A stretch of 64,000 nt of DNA from Ilumatobacteraceae bacterium (GTDB taxonomy: Bacteria > Actinomycetota > Acidimicrobiia > Acidimicrobiales > Ilumatobacteraceae), in contig JALRBS010000066.1 of the NCBI GenBank assembly GCA_023262325.1, forward strand, positions 27,299 to 91,298. The letters run 5' to 3'. Made by a program: the position numbers and the translations under genes. A model generated the notes under the pieces. It saw only the letters and a list, made by a program, of their open reading frames with translations. It made no database searches and was not told where the DNA came from. Positions 32,712-40,791 of this stretch are shown here, in pieces (the first letter of the stretch is position 1; each line of letters begins with the position of its first letter).

Positions 32712-35021
32712 CTAGTCGGCGGTACCTCCGTACGCCGCTTCGACAATGTCGAGCGGACGGACGGGCACACGGTGAATCTTCTGCGTCGATCCGGTGGCGT
32801 TCACGATGGCGTCATTTATTGCCGCAATGATCGCCGGTGTCGACGAAATCGTCGGTGGCTCGCCAACGCCCTTCGCCCCGAGTGGGGCCTGAGGATCTGG
32901 AATTTCAATGAGGTGGGCAACGACGGGAGGCATATCGGCAATCGTTGGAATGAGGTAGTCGGTGAATGACGGATTCTTGATGCGTCCGTCTTCCTGGATG
33001 ATTTCTTCCATTAACGCAAGCCCGAGACCTTGAGCGATGCCGCCTTCGATTTGTCCAGTCACCGATAGCGGGTTCAGCGCTCGTCCAACATCTTGTGCGG
33101 TCGCAATCTCCACGACGCGAACGAGTCCGAGCTCGACGTCAACGTCGACGACAGCACGGTGGCCGACGAAGGCGAATGCCGTGTGACAGTTTCCTTGGCC
33201 CCGTTCGTCAAGGTGCACGGTTGCGCGATGGCGGTAGACGACTTCCTCGTCGATGGTGAGCCCTCTGACGACCTCTTCGATTGGGGTTCGTTCGGATGTC
33301 GTGGTGTCGACAAGGTCGGTTCCTTCGACCGCCAATGCGAGCGGATTGCACCCCGACGCTGCGGCGTGATGCTCAAAGATGCGTTCGCGCACAACTCGGC
33401 AGACCGCGTCAACTGCTCCCCCGCTCATCCACGTTTGACGGGATGCGGATGTCGAACCCGCTGATCCAACATTCGTGTCAATCGTGTCGAGATCGACGGC
33501 TTCAATGCCGAGTACGGTTCGGGCAATCTGCGCAGCGATTGTGATGAAACCTTGTCCGACTTCTGCGGTCGCAAACTTCAGTGTGATCCGGCCGTCCTCA
33601 AGTCGGCATCGTGCAGAGCTGAAATCGTCAAAACCTTCTGAATACATGAGGTTCTTAATGGCGAACGCCCAGCCGACACCACGGTGAACATTGTCAGAGC
33701 GCGTGGTGTTGCCTGCTCCGCCGGGCAAAAGATACGAGTGTGTACCGACTGTCGAGCCAGGCATAGGAAGCGCGGCGAGGTTATCGATGCATTCTGTGAC
33801 AGGCGCAACACTTTCAACGACCTGCCCGGTGACGAGGGTGTCGCCGGTGTGCATTGCATTTCGTCGCCGAAGTTCTAACGGTGAGAGCCCACACTTCTCG
33901 GCGAGTCGGTCCATCTGCTGTTCGTGGGCGAAGCACGCCTGCACGACACCAAAACCGCGCATCGCACCGCAGGGCAAATTGTTTGTGCGTACGACGATTC
34001 CTTCAACAACGGCATTGGGGCATTGGTAGGGACCCTGTGTATGGGTCACGGCATTGACAAGCACCGCTGAGGAGGTGGAGGCGTAGGCGCCCCCATCGAA
34101 GAGAAAACGAGCTTCGATGTTGACGAGCCTTCCGTCGGAGGTCGCGTGGTGGCGCATCCAGATTTTTGCTGGATGTCGGTGTACATGACCCAGAAAGCTT
34201 TCGACCCGGTCGTAGTGCATGCGAACCGGTTTGCCGCAGGTTAAGGCGAGCAAACAGACATGAACTTGAAGCGAAATGTCTTCACGACCACCGAAGGCAC
34301 CTCCTACCCCGCCGAGCGTGAGACGTACCGATTCCTCAGCAAGGCCGAGGCACGCCGCCACTTGTGCGCGATCTTCGTGAAGCCATTGTGTTGCCACGTG
34401 ACAGTCGACGCCGCCGCCATCCTCGTCGGGAAACGCGACTGCTGCTTCGAGACCGAGAAACGCCTGATCCTGCATGCCAATGACGTATTCGTGTTCAACG
34501 ACGACATCACCTTTGACTGTGGGGTCTCCATGCAGGACATGCTGATGTCGGATGATGTTGCCATCGGGATGAATGGATGCGGCGCCTTCCTGGCACGCAA
34601 GTTCAGCGTCCACGAGTGGCTCGAGCGGTTCATATACGACGACGATCGCCGCGCAGGCACGTCGACTGGTCTCTTCGTCGATCGCAGCGACCGCTGCGAC
34701 AGGTTCACCGATGTACCGCACGACATCGCTAGCGAACACGGGTTGATCCGATGCAATGAGACCGTAGGTCGCCTTGCCTGGGACGTCGTCGGCAGTAACA
34801 ACGGCGAACACGCCGGCGATCGCTAGTGCTTTTGACGTGTCAATTGAGATGATCCGTGCATGTTGATGGGGCGAACGCAACGTGACTCCAAATAGAGCCT
34901 CATCAGGAAAGAGATCGCTTGAAAACGCGTACTCGCCTGCCGCTTTCGCCGCACCATCTGGTCGTGTTGGGGAAGACCCGATGCCGTGCCTTATCTCGCT
35001 TCGCGTGATCGTCTGGCTCAC
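32712..35021 (-). CDS. pucD: Xanthine dehydrogenase molybdopterin-binding subunit
   Basis: A 769-residue molybdenum subunit. Blocks include LRSPHQHARI, GGVGGAFGGRED, the CGAMRGFGVVQ segment, GVGWAFAIKNLMYSEGFDD, AEVGQGFITIAAQ and PLGAKGVGEPP with catalytic Glu721. The CGAMRGFG and KNLMYSEGFDD blocks are characteristic of the PucD/XdhA type that oxidises hypoxanthine and xanthine to urate. It overlaps the [2Fe-2S] gene by 4 nt. Unlike the 981-residue paralogue at 16740-19685, its electron-transfer domains are on separate proteins and are intact. A closely related aldehyde or other purine hydroxylase is the main alternative. Confidence 0.92.
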   Translation of the reverse strand: MSQTITRSEIRHGIGSSPTRPDGAAKAAGEYAFSSDLFPDEALFGVTLRSPHQHARIISIDTSKALAIAGVFAVVTADDVPGKATYGLIASDQPVFASDVVRYIGEPVAAVAAIDEETSRRACAAIVVVYEPLEPLVDAELACQEGAASIHPDGNIIRHQHVLHGDPTVKGDVVVEHEYVIGMQDQAFLGLEAAVAFPDEDGGGVDCHVATQWLHEDRAQVAACLGLAEESVRLTLGGVGGAFGGREDISLQVHVCLLALTCGKPVRMHYDRVESFLGHVHRHPAKIWMRHHATSDGRLVNIEARFLFDGGAYASTSSAVLVNAVTHTQGPYQCPNAVVEGIVVRTNNLPCGAMRGFGVVQACFAHEQQMDRLAEKCGLSPLELRRRNAMHTGDTLVTGQVVESVAPVTECIDNLAALPMPGSTVGTHSYLLPGGAGNTTRSDNVHRGVGWAFAIKNLMYSEGFDDFSSARCRLEDGRITLKFATAEVGQGFITIAAQIARTVLGIEAVDLDTIDTNVGSAGSTSASRQTWMSGGAVDAVCRVVRERIFEHHAAASGCNPLALAVEGTDLVDTTTSERTPIEEVVRGLTIDEEVVYRHRATVHLDERGQGNCHTAFAFVGHRAVVDVDVELGLVRVVEIATAQDVGRALNPLSVTGQIEGGIAQGLGLALMEEIIQEDGRIKNPSFTDYLIPTIADMPPVVAHLIEIPDPQAPLGAKGVGEPPTISSTPAIIAAINDAIVNATGSTQKIHRVPVRPLDIVEAAYGGTAD

Positions 35022-35497
35022 GTTGCGGCCCCTCGTCGCTCACGTGCAACTGAGACAACCGCTTCGATGATGCGGCCATACCCTGTGCATCGACACAGGT
35101 TTCCAGCAAGTGCCTCGCGTATGTCGTCCGGGTCGGGATCGCTGGTCTGCGCGAGAAAATCTGTTGCGGCGACGATCAATCCTGGGGTGCAGAACCCGCA
35201 TTGCACGGCACCACATTCAACGAAGGCTGCTTGGACATCGCGCGATTGGGTTAGCCCTTCGATCGTTGTGACGTGCGCATGCACGGCCGATGCAGCGAGG
35301 ACAAGGCACGAGCAGACGAGCGAGTCGTCGACGAGCACCGAGCACGAGCCACATTCGCCCTCTTCGCACGCACCCTTCGCCCCGGTGAGCCCGAGGTGCT
35401 CCCGAAGCACGCTGAGAAGGCTTGCGCCGGGCGCCGCCCCTCGAATTTCGACGGTGGTCCCATTCACCGTCAACATGAAATCGCGGTCATCGTTCAT
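35018..35497 (-). CDS. pucE: Xanthine dehydrogenase [2Fe-2S] subunit
   Basis: A 159-residue electron-transfer subunit with both clusters intact: CEEGECGSC plus a fourth Cys in LVCSC for the ferredoxin-type cluster, and CGFC with NLCRCTGY for the helical-domain cluster. It moves electrons from molybdenum to FAD. It overlaps its neighbours by 4 nt on each side, giving FAD, Fe-S, molybdenum order. It provides the in-window comparison that shows what the XdhD-like N-terminus at 19266-19685 has lost. Confidence 0.96.
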   Translation of the reverse strand: MNDDRDFMLTVNGTTVEIRGAAPGASLLSVLREHLGLTGAKGACEEGECGSCSVLVDDSLVCSCLVLAASAVHAHVTTIEGLTQSRDVQAAFVECGAVQCGFCTPGLIVAATDFLAQTSDPDPDDIREALAGNLCRCTGYGRIIEAVVSVARERRGAAT

Positions 35498-36369
35498 GAC
35501 GGCCCCCTCTCAGCAAGGTCACGAAGCCCGCGTTGAACAAGGCGTTTTGTCAAGACCTGCACCGCATGTTTGCGGTACGCGGCTGTTGAACGATGATCGG
35601 TGATTGGACTCGCGGCGGTCGCGGCAAGACGTGCACCATCATCAAGATCGTCTGCGGAGATGCTGCACCGCTCCCAGTCGATCTGCTGTGCGAGTGCTGT
35701 TTCGGCTTCGGTCGCTCGAATAATCACCGGCCCCACCGAACCGAGCGCAATCGACACTGATCGATGTTCGGTGTTGAGGACGACCGCGACACCCGCGATT
35801 GAGATGACCATCGCATTTCGAACGCCGATTTTTGCGTACGACTGCCACCCCTTCACGATCGGAACTTCGACACTCGTGATGACTTCATTGTCTGCTCGAC
35901 TCGTTCGCTTTGGCCCCGTAACAAAATCCGTCAGCGCTATCTGGCGCGAACCAGTCGCCGACGACAACATGAGTTGCGCGTCGAGCGCCACTAACGCACA
36001 GACGCCATCACCGGCAGGGCTCGCAGTTGCGATGTTGCCGCCGATGGTGCCTGCATTTCGGATCTGCCGGCTACCGACGGTGCGTGCCGCCTCGGCGAGG
36101 CAGCGAACTCGTTCAACGAAGGGAGCCTCCTCGAGTGCTGTCCACGTGACTGAAGCACCAAGTGAGATCGTGCTCGCAGTGTCGTCGATCGTGTAGCGAG
36201 AGAGCTCGGACACGTTCCTCAACGCAATGATTGACGTCTCTTGGCGCAACCCATGTTGGTGATTGATGCCGACCATCACGTCGGTTCCACCAGCAAGGAG
36301 CATTGCGTTGGGGTGTGCTGCGAGAAGACTCAGGACTTCTTCAGTTGTGTCAGGGAGATATACCGGCAC
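35494..36369 (-). CDS. pucC: Xanthine dehydrogenase FAD-binding subunit
   Basis: A 291-residue FAD subunit of the molybdenum hydroxylase. FAD loops are LLAGGTDVMVG near residue 20-30 and RNAGTIGGNIATASPAGD near 105-122; the family C-terminal domain follows. It is the first gene of the four-gene xanthine dehydrogenase operon. GTG 36369 is the start at the conserved PVYLP opening; a TAACGT box lies 8 nt upstream, slightly wider than the usual spacing here. It diverges from the P450 gene over 106 bp. Confidence 0.94.
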   Translation of the reverse strand: MPVYLPDTTEEVLSLLAAHPNAMLLAGGTDVMVGINHQHGLRQETSIIALRNVSELSRYTIDDTASTISLGASVTWTALEEAPFVERVRCLAEAARTVGSRQIRNAGTIGGNIATASPAGDGVCALVALDAQLMLSSATGSRQIALTDFVTGPKRTSRADNEVITSVEVPIVKGWQSYAKIGVRNAMVISIAGVAVVLNTEHRSVSIALGSVGPVIIRATEAETALAQQIDWERCSISADDLDDGARLAATAASPITDHRSTAAYRKHAVQVLTKRLVQRGLRDLAERGPS

Positions 36370-36377
36370 AACCTGAG

Positions 36378-36383
36378 ACGTTA
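36378..36383 (-). promoter_or_regulatory. Candidate -10 box for the xanthine dehydrogenase operon
   Basis: TAACGT on the minus strand, 8 nt before GTG 36369. The leader would be one or two bases at most. The surrounding 106-bp gap has no other clear signal on this strand. Confidence 0.35.
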
Positions 36384-36436
36384 CAAGACTGCGCGAAGAG
36401 ACCGGTGACGGATGCTTTCTTCAGCGACCGCTTTGT

Positions 36437-36442
36437 TACAGT
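36437..36442 (+). promoter_or_regulatory. Candidate -10 box for the cytochrome P450 gene
   Basis: TACAGT about 34 nt before ATG 36476, with a GGGGGA ribosome-binding site at 36466-36471. Unlike many neighbours this gene appears to have a normal leader. Confidence 0.35.
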
Positions 36443-36475
36443 TTTTGTGTTGGGCACGTTGAGTCGGGGGAATCC

Positions 36476-37690
36476 ATGGCGTATGGCGAAGTAGATGACG
36501 AGGTTTCTCCCGTCACTGATTGGCTACACGACTGGGACTGGCTCGATCCCCAGTGGGGCGCGAACGCAATTTCGCTTTGGAACGACATTCGGTCTCAGTG
36601 CCCGGTGGCGACGACCGAACGTTATGGGCGTGCTGTCATGCCGGTGACGATGGAAGCGATTCATCAGATTGCAGCTGATACGGAACATTTCTCTTCGTGG
36701 CGGGTCTCGGTGGCGCGTCCTGAGGCTCCACCCCGTGCGGCTCCCCCGATTACTTCTGATCCGCCCGACCACCTTGGTCACCGCCGGTTGCTGCTCCCTT
36801 CGTTCAACCCGAAGAAGGTCGCTCTCATGGAGGAGGACCTTCGTCGTTTCTGCCGCCAACTGATTGCGAACATCGGAGACGCTGATCGCGCTGATGCCGC
36901 AGAGCAGTACAGCCAGCACATTCCCGTTCACGGAATTTGTTCGATGCTTGGTATTCCCGAAAGTGACGCCGACATGTTTCGGGATTGGATCTACCGCAAC
37001 TTCCAACTTGCCCCACGGGACCTGACTGTTCGAGCGCAAGTCATCGCCGAGATGAACGCATACGCAACCCAAACCCTTCAGAACCGAATCGACCATCCGA
37101 CCGATGACCTCTCGTCGCTCATCGCACATGCCGAAATCGATGGCGAGGCAGTCGAATTCGATCTCAAGGTTGGCTATTTCAATCTCATGGTCCTCGCCGG
37201 AATTGACACGACCTGGAGCGCCATCGGATCCGGTCTGTGGCACTTCGCGCAGCACGGTGATCAACGGGCGAGGCTGGTGGGTGCGAACAATGACGATGCG
37301 GTGTGGTCTCAAGCGATCGAAGAGGTGCTTCGCTTCTACGCCCCGGTCACAATGGCTCGCCAGGTGGTGAAGTCGACGGAGATTGCTGGCTGCCCAGTTC
37401 ACCCGGGCGATCAGACTCTCGTCACATTTCCTGCGGCGAATCATGACCCTGCTGCGTTTGATCGACCTGAGACATTTGACCTTGACCGAGAACAGAATCG
37501 GCATGTGGCGTTTGGTCTTGGCATCCATCGATGCCTTGGGTCAAATCTTGCTCGACTTGAACTCACCGTTGCGCTGCAGGAATGGATCCGTGCCTTCCCT
37601 GACTACACGCTCGAGACCGAACAGGTGACGACTTGGGCGAATGGTCAGGTGCGAGGACCGCGCAACATTCCGGTTCGGCTGCACGGCTGA
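36476..37690 (+). CDS. Cytochrome P450
   Basis: A 404-residue bacterial class I P450. The haem-binding loop is FGLGIHRCLG with Cys353; the ExxR motif is in EEVLRFYAP; the I-helix oxygen site is AGIDTTWSAIG, with Asp-Thr-Thr as expected. No ferredoxin or reductase gene adjoins, so electrons must come from partners encoded elsewhere. There is no membrane segment, so it is soluble. GGGGGA precedes the ATG. The TauE-like gene follows after about 25 bp and may be cotranscribed. Substrate unknown. Confidence 0.95.
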   Translation: MAYGEVDDEVSPVTDWLHDWDWLDPQWGANAISLWNDIRSQCPVATTERYGRAVMPVTMEAIHQIAADTEHFSSWRVSVARPEAPPRAAPPITSDPPDHLGHRRLLLPSFNPKKVALMEEDLRRFCRQLIANIGDADRADAAEQYSQHIPVHGICSMLGIPESDADMFRDWIYRNFQLAPRDLTVRAQVIAEMNAYATQTLQNRIDHPTDDLSSLIAHAEIDGEAVEFDLKVGYFNLMVLAGIDTTWSAIGSGLWHFAQHGDQRARLVGANNDDAVWSQAIEEVLRFYAPVTMARQVVKSTEIAGCPVHPGDQTLVTFPAANHDPAAFDRPETFDLDREQNRHVAFGLGIHRCLGSNLARLELTVALQEWIRAFPDYTLETEQVTTWANGQVRGPRNIPVRLHG

Positions 37691-37715
37691 CTCGAAGCGA
37701 TCGACGGCATCCACG

Positions 37716-38453
37716 TTGTCTCATTCCGTAATTGATGCGGTTTCGATCGCGCTGATCGTCGGTGTTGCGGCCGCGATTTATATGGTCGCTGGCTTCGGTT
37801 TTGCACTTTTTGCAGTACCCGCAACAAGCTTTCTGCTTGGTGTAACCCACGCGGTGGCCCTGATCTCCGTCCTTGGATTATTGACAACAGTTCGGCAAGT
37901 GATTGTGCTGCGTCCACATATCGACCGAGCCGTTGCAACTCCACTTTCGCTATGGGCAGTGATTGGGATGCCGTTTGGGCTCTATCTCTCGGCGGTTGCA
38001 TCTGACGCAGCGCTTCGAATAGCACTCGGAACGAGCACCCTCCTTGCAGTACTCGTCATGTTCGTTCGCCGTGGATCAGTCACGAACAACGTATGGCGAG
38101 ATGGCTTCTTCGCGTGGGTGTCCGGCGTGCTCAACACGTCAATCGGGACGAATGGCCCCCCTCTTGTGTTCGCGCTTGAAGGTCGACGCCTTCGCCCCGA
38201 TGGCTTTCGAGGAACTCTCGCTGCGGTCTTCGCGGTGAGTGGCCTTGCAACCTGCGCGTTGCTCGCGCTTGACCACCGCTATGAGAACTCCACTCTGGTC
38301 TATGTGGCCGTTTCACTCCCCACGTGGTTTCTCGGAACAATTGCCGGACGACGCCTCGCGAATGCGATCAACGAGCAGCAATTTGCTGTCGTTGTGCGCG
38401 TTCTCTTGGTCGTCACTGGTGTCGCGATGCTGATCTCTGGGGCGACGTCATGA
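37716..38453 (+). CDS. TauE/SafE family membrane transporter
   Basis: About 245 residues with eight or so hydrophobic helices, matching the TauE/SafE (DUF81) permease family, often called sulfite or organic-anion exporters. Family hints are MVAGFGFALFAVPATSFLLG, GMPFGLYL and NTSIGTNGPPLVFALEG in the second half, matching the two-repeat arrangement. The frame opens within the P450 gene; TTG 37716 is the first plausible start after the P450 stop, but no good ribosome site supports it, so the start is provisional. The substrate is unknown; export of a sulfur- or carboxylate-containing anion is the family expectation. Confidence 0.82.
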   Translation: MSHSVIDAVSIALIVGVAAAIYMVAGFGFALFAVPATSFLLGVTHAVALISVLGLLTTVRQVIVLRPHIDRAVATPLSLWAVIGMPFGLYLSAVASDAALRIALGTSTLLAVLVMFVRRGSVTNNVWRDGFFAWVSGVLNTSIGTNGPPLVFALEGRRLRPDGFRGTLAAVFAVSGLATCALLALDHRYENSTLVYVAVSLPTWFLGTIAGRRLANAINEQQFAVVVRVLLVVTGVAMLISGATS

Positions 38454-38557
38454 CGTTTACTTCGCTATTTGCCTTTACCAGTCCACACTCACTACGCTTT
38501 GCTCACCACACAAGTCGGGGAGCTTGCAGTGGAGTCTGATGCTGGCTGAGCGATCTG

Positions 38558-39670
38558 ATGGGGGTGGAAGTGTTATCAACCGACGCAATGTCTGGCGCGA
38601 GCGACGCGCTGTTGACGGTCACCGACCTGCGCACCCACTTTCACGTAGGAGAGCATGTGGTCAAGGCTGTCGATGGAGTGTCGCTGACGGTGCACAAGGG
38701 CAAAACGCTCGGCATTGTTGGAGAGTCCGGCTCGGGTAAGACGGTGCTGAGCCGTTCGATCATGGGCATCAACACCGCTCCGAATATCGAAACATCGGGG
38801 TCGGTTACGTATAACGGAACGGAGCTCGTCGGCTCCAGTCGATCCACGATGCGCAAGTTATGGGGCGCCGAGATGTCGATGGTCTTTCAAGATCCGATGA
38901 CTTCGTTGAACCCCGTTGTCAAGGTCGGCCGCCAGGTCACCGAGCACCTCCGCTCGCATCAAGGCGTGTCAAAATCTGAGGCTCGTCAGGCTGCAATTGA
39001 GTTGCTGAAATGGGTACGCATCCCCGAGCCTGAGAAACGTCTAGAGAATTACCCCCACCAGATGTCGGGTGGTATGAGGCAGCGAGTGTGCATTGCGATC
39101 GCGCTGGCCTGCGGACCAAAGCTGCTCTTTGCTGACGAACCAACCACCGCTCTCGACGTCACCGTTCAGCATCAAATTCTCAACCTGCTTTCCCAGCAGC
39201 AACGCGAACGGGACATGGCGATGGTGCTTGTGACGCATGACTTGGGTGTCGTAGCGACTCGCACCGATGAGATCGCAGTCATGTATGCGGGTCGCGTCGT
39301 TGAGCAGGCTTCGACCTCGACGCTCTTTGATGACATGCGTCACCCATACACGCAGTCGCTTTTCTGGTCGATCCCAAAGACCTCGGAGCCGAAGCACACT
39401 CGCCTGAGTGCGATCGTGGGTAGGCCACCGAATCTCGCAGCCTTGCCGCCAGGTTGTTCCTTCGCTGCTCGTTGCCCGTATGCGCAGGATGTGTGTCGTG
39501 AGCAGGCTCCAGAGTTGCAACCAACTGAGGATCCGTCGCACCTGTTCGCGTGTCACCTACCGGTCGGCTCCGATGAGGGTCGTCGGGCGCTTGAGGTCAA
39601 CGTTCAGTTAGGTCTCCCGCAGGCCAAATCGGCTGCGCTGAGGGCGACGGTCGCAGGCGGAGGTCGTTGA
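38558..39670 (+). CDS. Oligopeptide/dipeptide ABC transporter ATP-binding protein (DppD-like)
   Basis: A 370-residue ATPase of the peptide/nickel family. Walker A GESGSGKT, signature [16 protein letters not shown], Walker [13 protein letters not shown] and the C-terminal peptide-importer domain with two CxxxxxC-like segments ([15 protein letters not shown]), which often binds a cluster in this family. It opens the five-gene importer operon. ATG 38558 is the longest start; ATG 38588 (MSGASDALL) is also possible, and neither has a convincing ribosome site. Its stop overlaps the next ATG (TGATG). Confidence 0.93.
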   Translation: MGVEVLSTDAMSGASDALLTVTDLRTHFHVGEHVVKAVDGVSLTVHKGKTLGIVGESGSGKTVLSRSIMGINTAPNIETSGSVTYNGTELVGSSRSTMRKLWGAEMSMVFQDPMTSLNPVVKVGRQVTEHLRSHQGVSKSEARQAAIELLKWVRIPEPEKRLENYPHQMSGGMRQRVCIAIALACGPKLLFADEPTTALDVTVQHQILNLLSQQQRERDMAMVLVTHDLGVVATRTDEIAVMYAGRVVEQASTSTLFDDMRHPYTQSLFWSIPKTSEPKHTRLSAIVGRPPNLAALPPGCSFAARCPYAQDVCREQAPELQPTEDPSHLFACHLPVGSDEGRRALEVNVQLGLPQAKSAALRATVAGGGR

Positions 39671-40677
39671 TGGCTGGATCTGGCAAAGCCCACTTGCGGT
39701 CCTCAGAGGATGTCATCTTGCGAGTTGAGGATCTCGTCGTTGAGTTTCCTGCACGCAAGGGACAAGTTGTTCACGCGGTGAGCGGCATCTCGTTTGACGT
39801 TGCGCGTGGCGAAACGCTCGGTCTCGTTGGTGAGTCAGGATGCGGCAAGTCGACGACTGGACGAGCGCTGCTTCAGTTGCCTCCGCCGACGAGCGGCACG
39901 GTCACTCTCGATGGGGATGAGCTCACCTCGCTCGAGGGTAAAGCGATGATGCGTCGCCGTACGGACATCCAAATGATCTTTCAAGATCCGATCTCGTCAC
40001 TGAATCCGCGTCGAACAATCTCGAAGATCGTTGCAGAGCCGCTCGATGTCTGGGGACCGAAGGACGAAGCCGAGCAGCAGCGACTCATATCGGACATTCT
40101 TGATGCCGTTGGCATCGATCCGGAGAGCGCTGCATACAAGCGACCGCACGAATACTCGGGTGGTCAATGTCAACGCATATCCATTGCTCGGGCACTTGTC
40201 ATGGAACCAAAAGTCATCATCTGCGACGAACCCGTCTCGGCTCTTGATGTCTCGGTGCAGGCGCAGATCCTCAACATGCTTGAAGATCTCAAAGCCAAGT
40301 ACGGACTGACTCTTGTGTTCATCGCGCACGACCTTGCCGTCGTGAAGAACATCAGCGACCGTGTCGCTGTCATGTATCTCGGGAAAATCTGTGAGATTGG
40401 CGAATCTGACGAGTTGTACGCATCGCCCGCCCACCCGTACACGAAGCTCCTCATCGAGTCGCATCCTGAGCCTGACCCGCACGCAGAAGTTGATGAATCG
40501 GTGGTGGTTGGTGGAGACATCCCGTCTCCCCTCGATCCGCCGAGCGGCTGTCGGTTCCGCACTCGGTGCGAATTCGCCGATGCGACCTGTTCAACCGATG
40601 AGCCTCAAATGCGCGAAGTGGGTCCGGCTCATTTCGTCGCATGCCATCACCCGCTTCGCCTGGCGCAATCCCATTAG
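39670..40677 (+). CDS. Oligopeptide/dipeptide ABC transporter ATP-binding protein (DppF-like)
   Basis: A 335-residue ATPase that pairs with the DppD-like protein. Walker A GESGCGKST, signature EYSGGQCQRISIARAL, Walker B VIICDEPVSALD, and the terminal peptide-importer domain with SGCRFRTRCEFADATC. The start overlaps the previous stop by one base. A 114-bp gap with its own promoter-like box and hairpin separates it from the binding-protein gene, which would allow the binding protein to be made in excess. Confidence 0.93.
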   Translation: MAGSGKAHLRSSEDVILRVEDLVVEFPARKGQVVHAVSGISFDVARGETLGLVGESGCGKSTTGRALLQLPPPTSGTVTLDGDELTSLEGKAMMRRRTDIQMIFQDPISSLNPRRTISKIVAEPLDVWGPKDEAEQQRLISDILDAVGIDPESAAYKRPHEYSGGQCQRISIARALVMEPKVIICDEPVSALDVSVQAQILNMLEDLKAKYGLTLVFIAHDLAVVKNISDRVAVMYLGKICEIGESDELYASPAHPYTKLLIESHPEPDPHAEVDESVVVGGDIPSPLDPPSGCRFRTRCEFADATCSTDEPQMREVGPAHFVACHHPLRLAQSH

Positions 40678-40725
40678 GAGAGAAGACGTCCTGCGTTCAT
40701 GTCCGACACAACCTTCGACGCGATC

Positions 40726-40731
40726 TAAGAT
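40726..40731 (+). promoter_or_regulatory. Internal -10-like box inside a 13-bp palindrome
   Basis: TAAGAT lies in the palindrome CGATCTAAGATCG (40721-40733), 60 nt before the binding-protein ATG. It could be an internal promoter; the palindrome could equally be a repressor site over it. Confidence 0.35.
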
Positions 40732-40740
40732 CGTGAAGAT

Positions 40741-40764
40741 CGGCTCGATGCCCACATCGAGCCG
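40741..40764 (+). promoter_or_regulatory. Perfect 10-bp hairpin in the leader of the binding-protein gene
   Basis: CGGCTCGATG and CATCGAGCCG pair exactly around a CCCA loop. No T-run follows, and the ribosome site is 16-20 nt further on. It probably protects or processes the mRNA so the binding protein is made in greater amount than the ATPases. Confidence 0.6.
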
Positions 40765-40791
40765 CAACACCAACACATAGGGGGAAACCAC

